Shown piece after piece: positions 42,470 through 53,143 of a stretch of 64,000 nucleotides of DNA; positions within the stretch are counted from its first letter, which is position 1, and each line of letters begins with the position of its first letter. Source of the stretch: Sipunculus nudus (taxonomy: Eukaryota > Annelida > Sipuncula > Golfingiida > Sipunculidae); NCBI GenBank assembly GCA_026874595.1, contig CM049311.1, forward strand, positions 37,372,676 through 37,436,675, given 5' to 3'. The notes beneath the pieces are model-generated. The model was not told where the DNA came from and made no database searches. It was given only the letters and a program-made list of their open reading frames with translations. The translations under genes were made by a program, and so were the position numbers.

Positions 42470-44021
42470 GAAAGTGCTTTCTCATTACCTACTAAATTTT
42501 GACCGGCTTGAATCCAATTTCATCCTCAATGGCTTCACAAAGGGCTTCTCAATTCATCACTCCGCAACTCTAGCTCAGGATGAACACCAAAACCACCCTT
42601 CTGCCCTGTCCATGCCCGATATTACCCAACAAAAGTTTGACAACGAAATCAGGATGGGACGTGTGGCAGGACCCTTCCCCCAGCCCCCTTTGGAAAATTT
42701 TAGAGTGTCCCCTCTTGGTCTGATTCCCAAAAAGGATGGAAAATATAGAATGATACACAACCTTTCTTACCCAAAAGGTGATTCGGTAAACGGAGGTATC
42801 CCAAAATTTTGCTCACAATTCGACTATGAAACACTCGATCATTGCCTAAGTATTATTCAGAGTCTGGGAAAAGGCACACTTATACCCAAAGCCGATATAA
42901 AAGATGCGTTTAGATTGATCCCAATTGATCCCATGGACTATCATTTGTTAGGTTTTAAATTCAGGGGCGACTACTATTACGATAGATGTTTACCCATGGG
43001 CTGCTCATCGTCTTGCAAAATTTTCGAAAGATTCAGTTCTGCCCCACAATGGATTTTAATAAACAAATTCGGTGTCCCTCACATGTCTCACATACTGGAC
43101 GACTTCATGTTCTTTGGCCGGGCCAACTCTCTTGACTGCTTACAATCTCTCCATTCGTTCACCAGACTGTCTCAGGACATCAACCTTCCAGTAAAACACG
43201 AAAAAACTGTAACGCCCACCACTACTGCAGTCCTGTTTGGCATAGAGGTGGATACCATCAAAGGAGAAATCCGTCTCCCAGCTGATAAACTCACAAAGAT
43301 TAAAGAAGCCGTAAGTATTGAAAAAAACAGAAACAAAATTCAGGTAAAACCCCTTCAGTCATTGCTCGGTCTGATGAATTTTGCTTGCCTTGTAATTGTC
43401 CCTGGCAGGGCTTTCCTGCGCAGGCTAGTGAACCTGTTATGTCACATGTCCAACCCTCTCCCTCATTTTTGGGTCAGGCTGACTGTACAAGCCAAGAGGG
43501 ATCTGGAGGCCTGGGACACTTTCCTCAGCTCATTCAACGGTCGAGCTCTGTTTTTAGATGCCCACGAAAAAACCTCTATCCAGCTTGACCTCTTCACTGA
43601 TGCAGCAAAAACAGCTGGTTTTGCAGCAATATTAAAATCGCACTGGTTCTACCACCCCTGGCCACCAACCTGGCAATCCAAAAACATAGCAATACTTAAG
43701 CTCTTCCCCATTACCCTGGCTATTGAACTATGGGGCCACCTTCTTGCAAACCGCCGGGTAATTTTTCATTGCGATAATATGGCGGTTGTCATGGTGATCA
43801 ATAAACAATCAACACGTAAAAACGAAATGATGGTTCTGGTGCGCAGGCTTGTCCTCGCATGCATGCGATTCAACATCTCTTTTAAAGCAAAACATATTCC
43901 AGGTGCCATCAATATTACCGCCGACCTCCTATCTCGATTGCAGGTCCAACGGGCAAAACTTCATGCCCCCCACCTGGACGATCAGCCTACTGTGATTCCA
44001 CCCCACCTCCTGCCACAGTAG
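42120..44021 (+). CDS. Reverse transcriptase/RNase H (Ngaro/DIRS-group)
   Basis: 633 residues as an open frame. The first 115 or so overlap Gag and look non-homologous, so translation or a fusion junction probably begins near 42470. The reverse transcriptase spans about residues 175-385: VSPLGLIPKKDGKYRMIHNL, the first catalytic Asp in KADIKDAFR (D259), YYDRCLPMGCSSSC (about 286-299) and the catalytic pair in ILDDFMFF (D327, D328). RNase H follows at about 485-610, with D494 in LFTDAAKTAGFA, D552 in FHCDNMAVV and D602 in NITADLLSR. The position normally held by the catalytic Glu (ELFPI in relatives) is Lys here (K527 in LKLFPI), which would be expected to impair RNase H. This motif set is typical of tyrosine-recombinase retroelements. 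Confidence 0.88.
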   Translation: MGSCPKPEVKVTLTAPSPFVPPTTLLAQKYPKTIATSHRVTVSRSTNRVGVQNPEVAHTLMNALYVNPKGNRRDTPTPHVPNMPPNSHRCPQTKILSLPSHPFVGPPPLNLPTPIDKKVLSHYLLNFDRLESNFILNGFTKGFSIHHSATLAQDEHQNHPSALSMPDITQQKFDNEIRMGRVAGPFPQPPLENFRVSPLGLIPKKDGKYRMIHNLSYPKGDSVNGGIPKFCSQFDYETLDHCLSIIQSLGKGTLIPKADIKDAFRLIPIDPMDYHLLGFKFRGDYYYDRCLPMGCSSSCKIFERFSSAPQWILINKFGVPHMSHILDDFMFFGRANSLDCLQSLHSFTRLSQDINLPVKHEKTVTPTTTAVLFGIEVDTIKGEIRLPADKLTKIKEAVSIEKNRNKIQVKPLQSLLGLMNFACLVIVPGRAFLRRLVNLLCHMSNPLPHFWVRLTVQAKRDLEAWDTFLSSFNGRALFLDAHEKTSIQLDLFTDAAKTAGFAAILKSHWFYHPWPPTWQSKNIAILKLFPITLAIELWGHLLANRRVIFHCDNMAVVMVINKQSTRKNEMMVLVRRLVLACMRFNISFKAKHIPGAINITADLLSRLQVQRAKLHAPHLDDQPTVIPPHLLPQ

Positions 44022-44044
44022 CGTCCAAGGCAGCGGAAATTGTA

Positions 44045-44953
44045 TTGGCGGGTCTTGCAAGAAACACACAACTAGCGTACAAGAGGTCTCTTCTCCAGTT
44101 CCAACAATTTTGTATGCCACTGGGATTGTCAGCACTACCCTGCTCAATCGACACTGCTGTCAGGTATATCTTGCACAAAATCAATCAGGGCACAGCTCCA
44201 TCCACTATCACATCCCAACTGTCAGCAATCAATTTTGTCCATAAATTGTCCGGATTCCCAGCCCCCTCCGAAGCCTTCTTTGTAAAAAAGCTTTTGACAG
44301 GTTGGACTAAATTAAATTCAAAACGGGACCAACGTTTGCCCATTACTTTGCCCCTACTCAAACAAATCATCCAGGCCATACCAAGCACCTTTAGCAGGCA
44401 CTACATTCAGTCTCTATTATCAGCTATGTTCTTGTTGGCATTTCATGCGTATCTACGTCTTGGGGAGATTTCCTCCTCTCCAAACCAACGAGACAATGCC
44501 ATCCACCTAAAAGACATCTCCTTCTCAGGCCCCAACCTAAGAATAAAGATGTGCAACTACAAACACGCCCCAGCGAACCATGTAACGGTCCTGGAAGTGG
44601 AACCTAACCACACCCCATGGTGCCCTATATACCATCTAAGAAAATTCCTCTCTGTAAGGCCTAATCAGCCAGGGCCCTTGTTTATCTTTGCAGATGGTAT
44701 CCCAGTATCAAGAAACTTCGTAAGCTCAACCCTGTCCAAATGCCTAGTTCGGGCTGGCCTTCCAACTGCCAACTTTAAAACTCACAGCTTCCGCATCGGG
44801 GCTGCCACACACGCCGCATCCATAGGTATGTCTGATGCCGCCATCATGCAGTTAGGGCGATGGAAAACTAAAGCTTTCCAACAATACATCCCGTTTCCCA
44901 AAATTCAACACCTTTTAACTCCCTCCTGCCCCTCCAGCACTGGCAGTACTTGA
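44045..44953 (+). CDS. Tyrosine recombinase (phage-integrase family) of the retroelement
   Basis: About 302 residues, with the frame open upstream past 44018 and overlapping the end of the RT/RNase H frame in the -1 register, so expression by frameshifting is possible. No ATG marks the start and 44045 is TTG. The N-terminal residues (GLARNTQLAYKRSLLQFQQF) resemble the core-binding domain. The catalytic domain has R138 in AYLRLGEI, the H-x-x-R pair H247/R250 in THSFRIGAATH, W273 in LGRWKTKAF in place of the second His, and nucleophile Y281 in FQQYIPF. All key residues are present, so this part looks intact. It would integrate circular cDNA by site-specific recombination, in place of a DDE integrase. 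Its stop codon falls within a terminal repeat and hairpin. Confidence 0.9.
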   Translation: MAGLARNTQLAYKRSLLQFQQFCMPLGLSALPCSIDTAVRYILHKINQGTAPSTITSQLSAINFVHKLSGFPAPSEAFFVKKLLTGWTKLNSKRDQRLPITLPLLKQIIQAIPSTFSRHYIQSLLSAMFLLAFHAYLRLGEISSSPNQRDNAIHLKDISFSGPNLRIKMCNYKHAPANHVTVLEVEPNHTPWCPIYHLRKFLSVRPNQPGPLFIFADGIPVSRNFVSSTLSKCLVRAGLPTANFKTHSFRIGAATHAASIGMSDAAIMQLGRWKTKAFQQYIPFPKIQHLLTPSCPSSTGST

Positions 44954-44968
44954 CTGGGTGCTGGAGGG
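44930..44968. repeat. Hairpin spanning the recombinase stop codon
   Basis: CCCTCCAGCAC (44930-44940) and GTGCTGGAGGG (44958-44968) are perfect 11 bp reverse complements. The stop codon of the tyrosine recombinase lies in the loop. Confidence 0.75.
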
Positions 44969-45045
44969 ACTTCCCCTCTTTGGCTATCTCCCCAAGTTCT
45001 CCAAGCATACCCAGGTTTGGGCACTGACAGTACTTGACTGGGTGC
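44937..45045. repeat. 25 bp direct repeats at the 3' end of the retroelement
   Basis: 44937-44961 and 45021-45045 share GCACTGGCAGTACTTGACTG then GGTGC, with one mismatch (GGCAG against GACAG). DIRS-group elements carry split direct or inverted repeats rather than LTRs, and this pair is a candidate terminal repeat. A matching 5' partner was not found. Confidence 0.6.
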
Positions 45046-45065
45046 ACCTTCTCCCTTCCCTCTCA

Positions 45066-45119
45066 CTTATGGTGGGGAGCCCTCTGCGGGGCTATGGCGG
45101 TATCTGACCCCACCATAAG
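45066..45119. repeat. Perfect 12 bp inverted repeat downstream of the recombinase
   Basis: CTTATGGTGGGG (45066-45077) and CCCCACCATAAG (45108-45119) flank a 30-base GC-rich loop. It may mark the 3' boundary or an RNA structure of the retroelement. Confidence 0.75.
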
Positions 45120-45617
45120 CCTTACCATCAATTAAACTCAGGAAAACCACGGATTGTCCCCCAAACTTTATTCTGTTACTCACATCTGGTATTATCTTAA
45201 GTTATGTCGAGAAACATTTCCAGTCTATTTTAACCGAGCAAAACTGCGCAGCTATATTTATGTATAATTTTGTAGCATAGTAGTCATTTAGTTTCTATAT
45301 GTACATTTTTTGCCCTAGGTTAATTTATGAGAATCTTTTGCTGTTTGATTCAGCGGTGCACTGTAATTGATATTATATGTGAGAATATCAGCACACTGTG
45401 TCAGGTACAAGGGTCTATTAGAGTTATCACATGTGTCTTTCTTGTTACTTATAGTGTTGGATGATGCGTTAATAACACCTAGGCCTTACACTTGCTAAGT
45501 AAAACTGTAGTTCCTTTGTATCATGGTTATACTGGCATCTTGACGGACTTGTTGTAATGATGTCATCTGTACGGATTGCTGTGCAATCTTAGATATGTGT
45601 TACCCACCATAATAGCT
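45120..45617. other. Stretch without recognisable gene
   Basis: AT-rich. It may include the 3' end of the retroelement, whose exact boundary could not be placed. Confidence 0.4.
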
Positions 45618-45735
45618 ATTGCCACTGTGATTTGTAAACTTGGTATCACATATATTTATTGCCACTGTGATTTGAAAACTTGGTATCACATAATATTTAT
45701 TGCCACTGTGATTTGTAACTTGTATTAGTCTCGTT
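45618..45735. repeat. Three tandem copies of a 41-42 bp unit
   Basis: ATTGCCACTGTGATTTGTAA then ACTTGGTATCACAT occurs three times, the last copy truncated. Confidence 0.9.
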
Positions 45736-47689
45736 TCATAAGTCTATCATATATGTACTCCTGTAGATTGTAATTTGTTCTCGTCATATTAAATGACATT
45801 TTATTATCTTTGCTGTCTTATGTGTTTGTGGGTGATAGGCATAAATACAAGTTCACAGTGTCTTTTGTGTCATGCACACTATTTAAGTCAATGTAAGACC
45901 TGTCCCTTGGGACCCCTTATCACTCGCAGTTATTAAAACGATCATCTAGACATCTAAACTGCTATTCATGCATTTGCTTTTTAAATCCAGTTTTGTATTT
46001 TGCATTTATTTTTTAATTAAAATGGGTTATTTTTAAGATTTGTATATATGTGGGGGAATCACTGATGCCACACTTCCGTAGTTTAACACATGGCGGGGGA
46101 CTATTTGTGTCTCTAGGTCCTTGTTGTTTCTTTAACATACTTTACTGCCCTTGTATTTTTGTATACTTGATAGCCAATAATGCCAGCTATACTTTTGAGG
46201 CTGACGTCGAATTCTAAACCATCTGATTTTTATAAGAGCTCAATTTTTATAGAGAACTTACATTCTTATGTGTGCAAATTGTGTATGTGTGTGCGTGTGG
46301 GGGTGGGGGGTTGGGTGTTGTGGGGGGTTTATCATACGGTATGCTCCCCTGGTTTTGAATGTTGGGAGATTGTATCCCATTCCGTTCCCCACAAAATACC
46401 AATTATGATTGTAGGACTACATCTTTTTTAAACTTTTAATGTGAGAAATGAATACCTAATCGTGATAATGACATCAAATATAAAAAAATTTATGCTTATA
46501 ATTTTATACTTATGTATATTTATTTTGTACTTAAGACTGGTGGCTCCACCTACAATCGTTTTTACGCGGCATCCTTTCGTGCATTTTTGGGTGAAAATCA
46601 CACATGTATCAGTATTTGATATATCGGCTACTCCATCTTGGAGAGCTTTGTCGTACACAGGATAGGTGGCGTCATATACAACTAGTTTTCGTACAAGACA
46701 TCCGTGCACATATCTCAGGAGTAGTTTAACTTATCAGTCTGAAAGCTTGCAAGTCCGTCCATCTTGGATAGCTTTCTCGTTACAACAGGTCACGTTTTCT
46801 TATACTACATCCATGCACATATCTCAGGCCGTATGCCACAGAACGTTATACGTAAATGTGCACACAGACAAACAATATAACCAAGGGTAAAACATAATAT
46901 CTTTCACCACCTGGCGGAGGTAAAAATATTTTCAAAAATGTTATCGTGACTCGCATATAAATAACATAAAGATAACATAAGCCAATTTATGTCGTGAAAA
47001 ATAATAAAATTATTCCACAGTATCTGTAAATCCATCAGCTCTCGAGGTTTGATGGCCCTTCGTTTAATGCTGCAAACATTCCCTTTAGTATAGCAGGTCT
47101 CCTTTAATACCGAGTAATTTGATTGAGCTTGCATCTCTATGTAGCCGGCTTTCGCGAAGCGTATATATGAGCGACCTGGGCGCGTGTCCTATCTTTATCT
47201 ACCTGTCACGGGACCCTGTGCTTGCATCCTCTGGGCGCGCTGCGCCATCTTTAAGTCCCTTAGCTGATTATGGTATACTCGATAATGGACTTGTTATTCT
47301 AGTGAGGCGCATGCATGCCACAGAGGCACCGTGGGCTGACTGTGTAATGTATATTCTCTTCCCAAAAGCGTGCCGGCCTGCAACTGTTGAAAGATGTATG
47401 AGTAAATTCTACATAGTATTCTTGCCAATCTTGTTTCACTCGTCCGGGTCACTAACCTTAACACTTGTTAATAATTGATGACAGAGAAATTCCTATCACG
47501 AAAGGACTTCGAACAGTAAACTTTTCTTGTTCCATATGTGCAGTATATATTATGTGTTATCTGTCACACCTGACAATACAGACATTTATTTATCTTGGAA
47601 TTTAAACTGCATTTGTGAGCTCACCTACGGCGTCACAGCTTTTGTCAAAACATATTAACGTATCTATTTATCCTATAATCACTAATGCC
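45736..47689. other. Stretch without recognisable gene
   Basis: A GT-rich run lies at 46285-46330. Near 46620-46660 and 46750-46820 there is a decayed duplication (TCCATCTTGGAGAGCTTT and TCCATCTTGGATAGCTTT). Open frames are short and without domains. Confidence 0.45.
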
Positions 47690-47870
47690 AGGCGCCCTCT
47701 ATGACTTTGATGGGGGCGTTCAGTAGTCTGTAAGGGTGGCGGAAACGGTAGAACCTGAAGAAAACAACGGACGTCGGACGGGCCTCTACAACCCACTCCC
47801 ACAGCCAAGCAGGGAATCGAAAGTTGAGAGAGCCAAGATTGTTACCACTCGACTGTCCCTTTACTGTTGA
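47690..47870 (-). mobile_element. Meta-type tRNA SINE, minus strand
   Basis: On the minus strand box A-like AGTCGAGTGG (47845-47854), box B-like TCAACTTTCGATTCC (about 47812-47826) and GTCCGTTGTTTTCTTCAGGT follow in the same order as in the SINE at 35734-35952, which has TAGTCGAGTGG and GGTGGTTTTCTCC. Strongly diverged. Confidence 0.55.
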
Positions 47871-48417
47871 TCTGAAAACTTCATGCTCCTGTTTGCCTCC
47901 GCCAGGAAGTAATATCTCTTTGCCGACCTTGGTTGGATGCCTTGTCTGTAAGTAAAAAAAGTTATAAACAGATTTTATGATTTTTAAATTGATGAAAGTT
48001 CGAAAGTAATATGGATTGTCCTCGTCCAAGGGAGAGCCCATCATGATTCATCAATCTTAATGGGAACGTTTAAGTGTAAATTTAAGTAGGGGGGGGGGGG
48101 GCTTAATTCGAACCGCCTTTGTTCTTGCCGGCAGATCTTACTCGTGATGCAACCTTCGATTAAATAAACCATAAAACTCATTTCTCTCGGTTCGGTTGAT
48201 ATATTTCCTGCACTTAAGTCAGACAAAGTCTGATCAGGATCCTGATAATATTGCGGAATTGGGGATCTATATGTTTGCGGAGGTATGCGATCTGTGACTG
48301 CATTCTAGTTTTTATATTTTTGCTTCTGTCAAATTGCACTTCCTGTTAATTTTCATCATACCTCCCCCGCCTCCCCTAAAGACAGATGACAAATCTAACT
48401 CGAAATCTGCTGTATGA
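47871..48417. other. Stretch with poly-G tract
   Basis: A G-run lies at about 48090-48101. No gene recognised. Confidence 0.45.
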
Positions 48418-48720
48418 GGAATGCAAGCCTCGCCATGTGGGGGGGGGGGGGGGGGGGGGCGGGGGCTTATTGCGGGATACTCCAAAAACCGTGTTTACAT
48501 TCACTTATTCGGCACATATCCTCAGGTTCATTCGTGTGTAAGTGACTGTACATTGTGAATATTTCTTGATGACGTTCCCGAATCCGCATCATGTTCCGGA
48601 TTGTCGCCAAAGTCGATTCGATTCTCCATTGGCCATTTCCGAAATACCCTGAAAAGTTCATAAGCTTACGTTGATTGCGTGAATTATGTTGTGAACAAAA
48701 ACACAAACACACCCGAACGC
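48418..48720 (+). repeat. Dispersed repeat family B, diverged copy with poly-G
   Basis: GGAATGCAAGCCTCGCCATG, a G-run at about 48438-48463, then GTGAATATTTCTTGATGACG and AATTATGTTGTGAACAAA follow the order of the copies at 4436 and 5165. Confidence 0.6.
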
Positions 48721-49228
48721 TGATGAACGCATACCCTCAAGGCGGAGGAAGATAACAATGCGATAAACAATCCTTTAAAGATTAGTAATGGCAAGGAGAC
48801 AGCAATTTTCCAAAATGAGGTTTCTTTTTTTTCTAAAAATGTAGGGCTTCTTCAAAGTTACAGACTGATTACAGAGACAGAAAAAAAAAACAGATCTCAA
48901 AATGTCATCAGAGTAGGAGCGGTAACCCCGGGAAAAGAAAATTACAACACATGGGATGATGATAGCATGGTAACCATGGAAAAGGTCACAGAAAAAACCA
49001 GAAATCTGATGAAATCTCTTAAGAATTGAAAGATACAATCACAACAAGGATCATGTTTTTTACACAGGTTCAGGAATAATATGGATACAATTTGTTTCTC
49101 AGTGCTATATTTCTGATCCATATGATCACCGTATTTTCCAGCAAGAGTGCAGTTTCAGTATGAGACTCAGAAAAACTAAAGTATTGTCCGGAAGATGTCC
49201 AGGACCTAAACCCTGTATACTGTCTCTG
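48721..49228. other. AT-rich spacer
   Basis: No feature recognised. Confidence 0.45.
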
Positions 49229-49235
49229 TGATAAG

Positions 49236-49405
49236 CACAGTGTTTTTCGCAAAAACACTACAAGGTCTGTTTACCCTTTTGCCTCAAGGAATTGTTCACA
49301 TATCAGTCAGTGGACAGGTTAAAATATTGCTTTGGAAATTTGTATTTTTTAATAATAATATGTTGCCTAACAAATCCGTCAATATTAACAGGAAAAGTAT
49401 TAATT
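49236..49405. repeat. Dispersed repeat family D, copy 1
   Basis: It shares CACATATCAGTCAGT, GGAAATTTGTATTT and ATATGTTGCCTAACAAAT with 52966-53143 in the same order and orientation. No ends or type recognised. Confidence 0.6.
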
Positions 49406-49556
49406 CAGACCATTGTTAAAAGACACAACACTTTTATAGGTGGCAGTTGATCCTGGTTTATTCTAACAACAGCCTGTCTAGAAGGACCTAATAATTCTAT
49501 TTTTTTCTTTTGTTATTTAAGCTCTAATGTATGGATTAGATTTTGGGAAGGTGAAT

Positions 49557-49570
49557 GTTGCCATGGCGAC
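49557..49570. promoter_or_regulatory. RFX X-box-like palindrome
   Basis: GTTGCCATGGCGAC fits the RFX X-box (GTTNCC, short spacer, RGYAAC) with one mismatch in the second half-site. It opens a GC-richer block of about 340 bp (49557-49900). X-boxes often lie in promoters of ciliary genes; whether a gene is controlled here is unknown. Confidence 0.35.
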
Positions 49571-49900
49571 CGTTTGTCAGAGTGCCACATGCGGGATGGA
49601 GTGTCTGACGGACAGTGGTTGAGAACGCTGTCGTCTGGGAATCAGCTGCACTGGCCGGGACAATGTGGCCAACTTGACGATGCAGAATCTAAAATCACAT
49701 TTCCTGTTAACGCCAACCAGATAAAACAGAGCTCCATAATTTGGAGCATTATGGAAGGCGAGCGAGACTACAGATCAGGTAAAAAGCCAGGAGCTAAACG
49801 AATCACCAAATCCCTTTTATGTCCTTCAGTGGGAAGGCGCCTTTCAAACAGTAATGCCAGGCCCGGCGACAGCTCACATTTCTCGCCCAAGGGGGAGTAA
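49571..49900. other. GC-richer unique block
   Basis: It carries a 108-codon plus-strand open frame (49574-49900) with no recognised domain. It could be a promoter, an exon or a conserved noncoding segment; the sequence alone does not decide. Confidence 0.3.
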
Positions 49901-52900
49901 TTTACAGCGTGTGTTTTGGGTACTGTCATCTTACAGGAACAAAGCTTTGCGTCTCTTTAGACGTGTTTCTGGTTTTAGACATTTAACTGTTTTTACATCA
50001 TAATATGTTTGGCCGCAACTGTCTCTTTAAGTGAGTTTTCACTTACCTTGTTATGTTGGTATTTTCCCTATGAACAAATACATCCAGATAAAAGCTTAGG
50101 TTTTAATATATTAGTTCTTGCTAACACTTATATTCATATTTAATAAAGCTTAAGCTTGTTCATAAATTTAGGTTGCTTTAAACAAAGCCTGCTTATTTCT
50201 TTACAGATAATCTTATGCGTTTCGTCTTTATATCTGATATAAGCCTTTTGTTAGAATTTATGTATTTATTTCATAAGACACGGAAGGCTTGATCATTTCC
50301 TGTTTATGTCTTTTCTGACCGTGTTTATCTCTTTTTAATGTCCCTAAATATATAATTAAACTTTAGCGTGTTCATATCTTTAAGTTGCTTTACCCAAATC
50401 TTGTTTATTTCTTTACAAGTGTTTAAAGTTTGTGTGTTTCGTTTCAATATTTTATATATATTTCTTTAAAATGCTTGTATTTCTTCATGCATGGAAGGAT
50501 TGTTCAATTTTTACATATCCGTTTTAAGGCAGGGTTATCTCTTTTAAATACTCCTTTTAAAATTTGTTTATTCAGGCATATATGTATTTTATATACCTAT
50601 TCTTCACTTTTTTTTATTTCGTTTTAACAGCTCATATAACGCTTATATATTTATTTTAAATTCTCTTGTTGTGCGTGTTATTTACTAAACTGATTCATGC
50701 AGAACTTGTTTGTTGTCTGCAACGAATCTCATATATAGTGCATGTTTGCTCCTTCCCTACCGACTCAAGGCATATGATATGTTTCTAAACTGGAAATTTT
50801 AAAACACTCTGCTGAATTTTACTTAAAATATGAGCATGTCCATATTAGCATGTCGATATATTTAGAATACGGTAATTTTACGACCCAACTTAGGGGTAAC
50901 ATGAAGAAAACCCAAGGAAACAAGCCGATTCGGCTAGTTAGTTGTCTTCCGTGACTTGATTAACTTTCGAGGTGGAAAAGTGTATAACAGCTTCTCTTGT
51001 GCCTCTTTTAATATCAATGACGTCATCGGAGTTTTTGATGCCATCTGTCACTCTTACAGTGTTTCCGACGGCCGAAGGCAGAACATGAACGTTAAAAAAA
51101 AATATTATTTACGGTTTCCCATTACCCATGAAAGACCAGGTTCTTTGTAGCTCAAAATCAAAAATCGAAAACGATGAAAATGCATTTATATTGGACTGAC
51201 AAGACCTACTTTGAGTCGTGACGCCAGTCATGCAGAAAACTGCACTTCGATGTTCATTCTTCCTATTGTAACATTAGGGTACGAGTGTGGAATTAACAAC
51301 AAAGAACAGAGTGAATTTACAAACCAAGGTGTAAATCCCATCTCTATGGTAAACACCGGTCATTTCATGTGCCTCGCATGACCTCGCCGTCATTCACATT
51401 ACAAGACATGCTTAAACTAATATGAAGAGAGATTTAATAATTTACAGAATTATAAAGAAATCTGTTTCCCTACACGATGAGTGTTTTTAGAATGTGCAAA
51501 CACATTTAACTATTGGTCTTGTTTATATAAAGTGAAGCTACTTATATTTTCATGTTAAAAAAAGTACGATTTTGAAGTGAAAAGTTATTCTACCTGCACG
51601 TATTGGCAGGCTCTTTTGTATTAGAGGGGAAAAGGTTGCGCTAGTATTTGTATTACGAGTATTGAAAGAGATGCATTCCCAATACCTCATTTGCATACAA
51701 ACTCAACGAGTATCAATCGAGTATCTTTCCTAGGGTGGAATAAACAACATATTAATGACGTCTTCATGCACGTGCGACGATTCGCACTCATTTGACCGTC
51801 TCGAAATAAACTTTAAATCCTGTCACTTAGAGCACACACCTGATTAGCAAACAGAAAACTTTCAGATTTCTAACAAACCTGTATCTATACAAACACAAAT
51901 ATTAATCTTATATATCATAGATACATACCTCTTGAACCTTAGGTCACAATCATCTGTGACGTAGTTACGTATAAACTTACTCATGAATCATAGTTTAGTT
52001 AAACTTTTTCTTTTCTCTAAAAGACGTAAACAGTCACTATTGTTTAACATATTTGATATGCAGTGATTCTAGGGACCTATTTTATCATTTTAAGGGAGCT
52101 ATTCACATATCAGGTGTGTTAAATATGCATGCAGTTTAGTATTTTCTCCTTCAATATTATGGTATCTGCCAAAGTTTTATTCTAAATACCCTTTGCATAC
52201 TCCTGTACACAATGGGGAAAATGCTTGCACTGGCGACATGAGTGGTGCAAAAAATATAAAAATTGCGCGCACGCCACCTATGTCCGTACCATGCGCCTTC
52301 ACAAATAAAGATTGTTCAAGTGTTAATTCTTTGTTTCTCTTTCGTGTTACTTCACGAAACCCCTGTTTGGGAGTTTCTGAGCATGCGCAAAATTGGACAT
52401 TTTGTCATGCAGTATTTTTACGGTAAACAGACACGCATGGACTATGTTAACTGACACACAGAACCTTACTAACGTATTATACATGTGTACTGGAGATGGT
52501 TTGTTCATGTGCCGGGATGGTTTTACTCGGAAACGTTTGTTTTAAACCAATATGAACTAATGACTTAAGATAATGTACATATTATTGCAAATGTTTAATT
52601 TAGCGTGTGCCTGTCTATAGTGAGGGAAGCCGATACAGGTGTATCTTTTCACATGCAAATTGGTCCTTTGCAAAATAATCTCGTAACGATTAGATTTTGT
52701 AATAAATAATTTAATAAATATACCTCATAATGCCGGGTGACGACACGCTTATATGTTATTTGTAAAAGCCATTCTGAAGGTATTATCAGCACATGTATAG
52801 ATCTATATTATAATTGACGGTGATCGCACGGGACTTTTGTATGGCCAAGCCTCAGATATGCCCGCTTTTGGTCTTGAGCTGACTCAGTGATGCAAATTGT

Positions 52901-52965
52901 GTCTTAAAAGATTTTTTCTTCTCATTTCTCCATAAAGCCAGAGATATTGAATTTCTTTCCGGAGG
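49901..52965. other. AT-rich stretch without recognisable gene
   Basis: T-rich runs at 50040-50680 and scattered short open frames. No repeat shared with the window was noticed. Confidence 0.45.
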
Positions 52966-53143
52966 GATTTTCGCAGCGCCATCTGTCGCATTACAAGGTC
53001 TATTTTACCATTCTGTCTCCAGTAATTGTCACATATCAGTCAGTCGGCAGGTTAAGCTATTGCACTGGAAATTTGTATTTATTTAATAATTATATGTTGC
53101 CTAACAAATTCGTCAACATTAACAAGAAAAGTATTAATTAATG
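52966..53143. repeat. Dispersed repeat family D, copy 2
   Basis: Counterpart of 49236-49405, sharing TTACAAGGTCTATTTTACC-like sequence and then the landmarks listed there. Confidence 0.6.
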
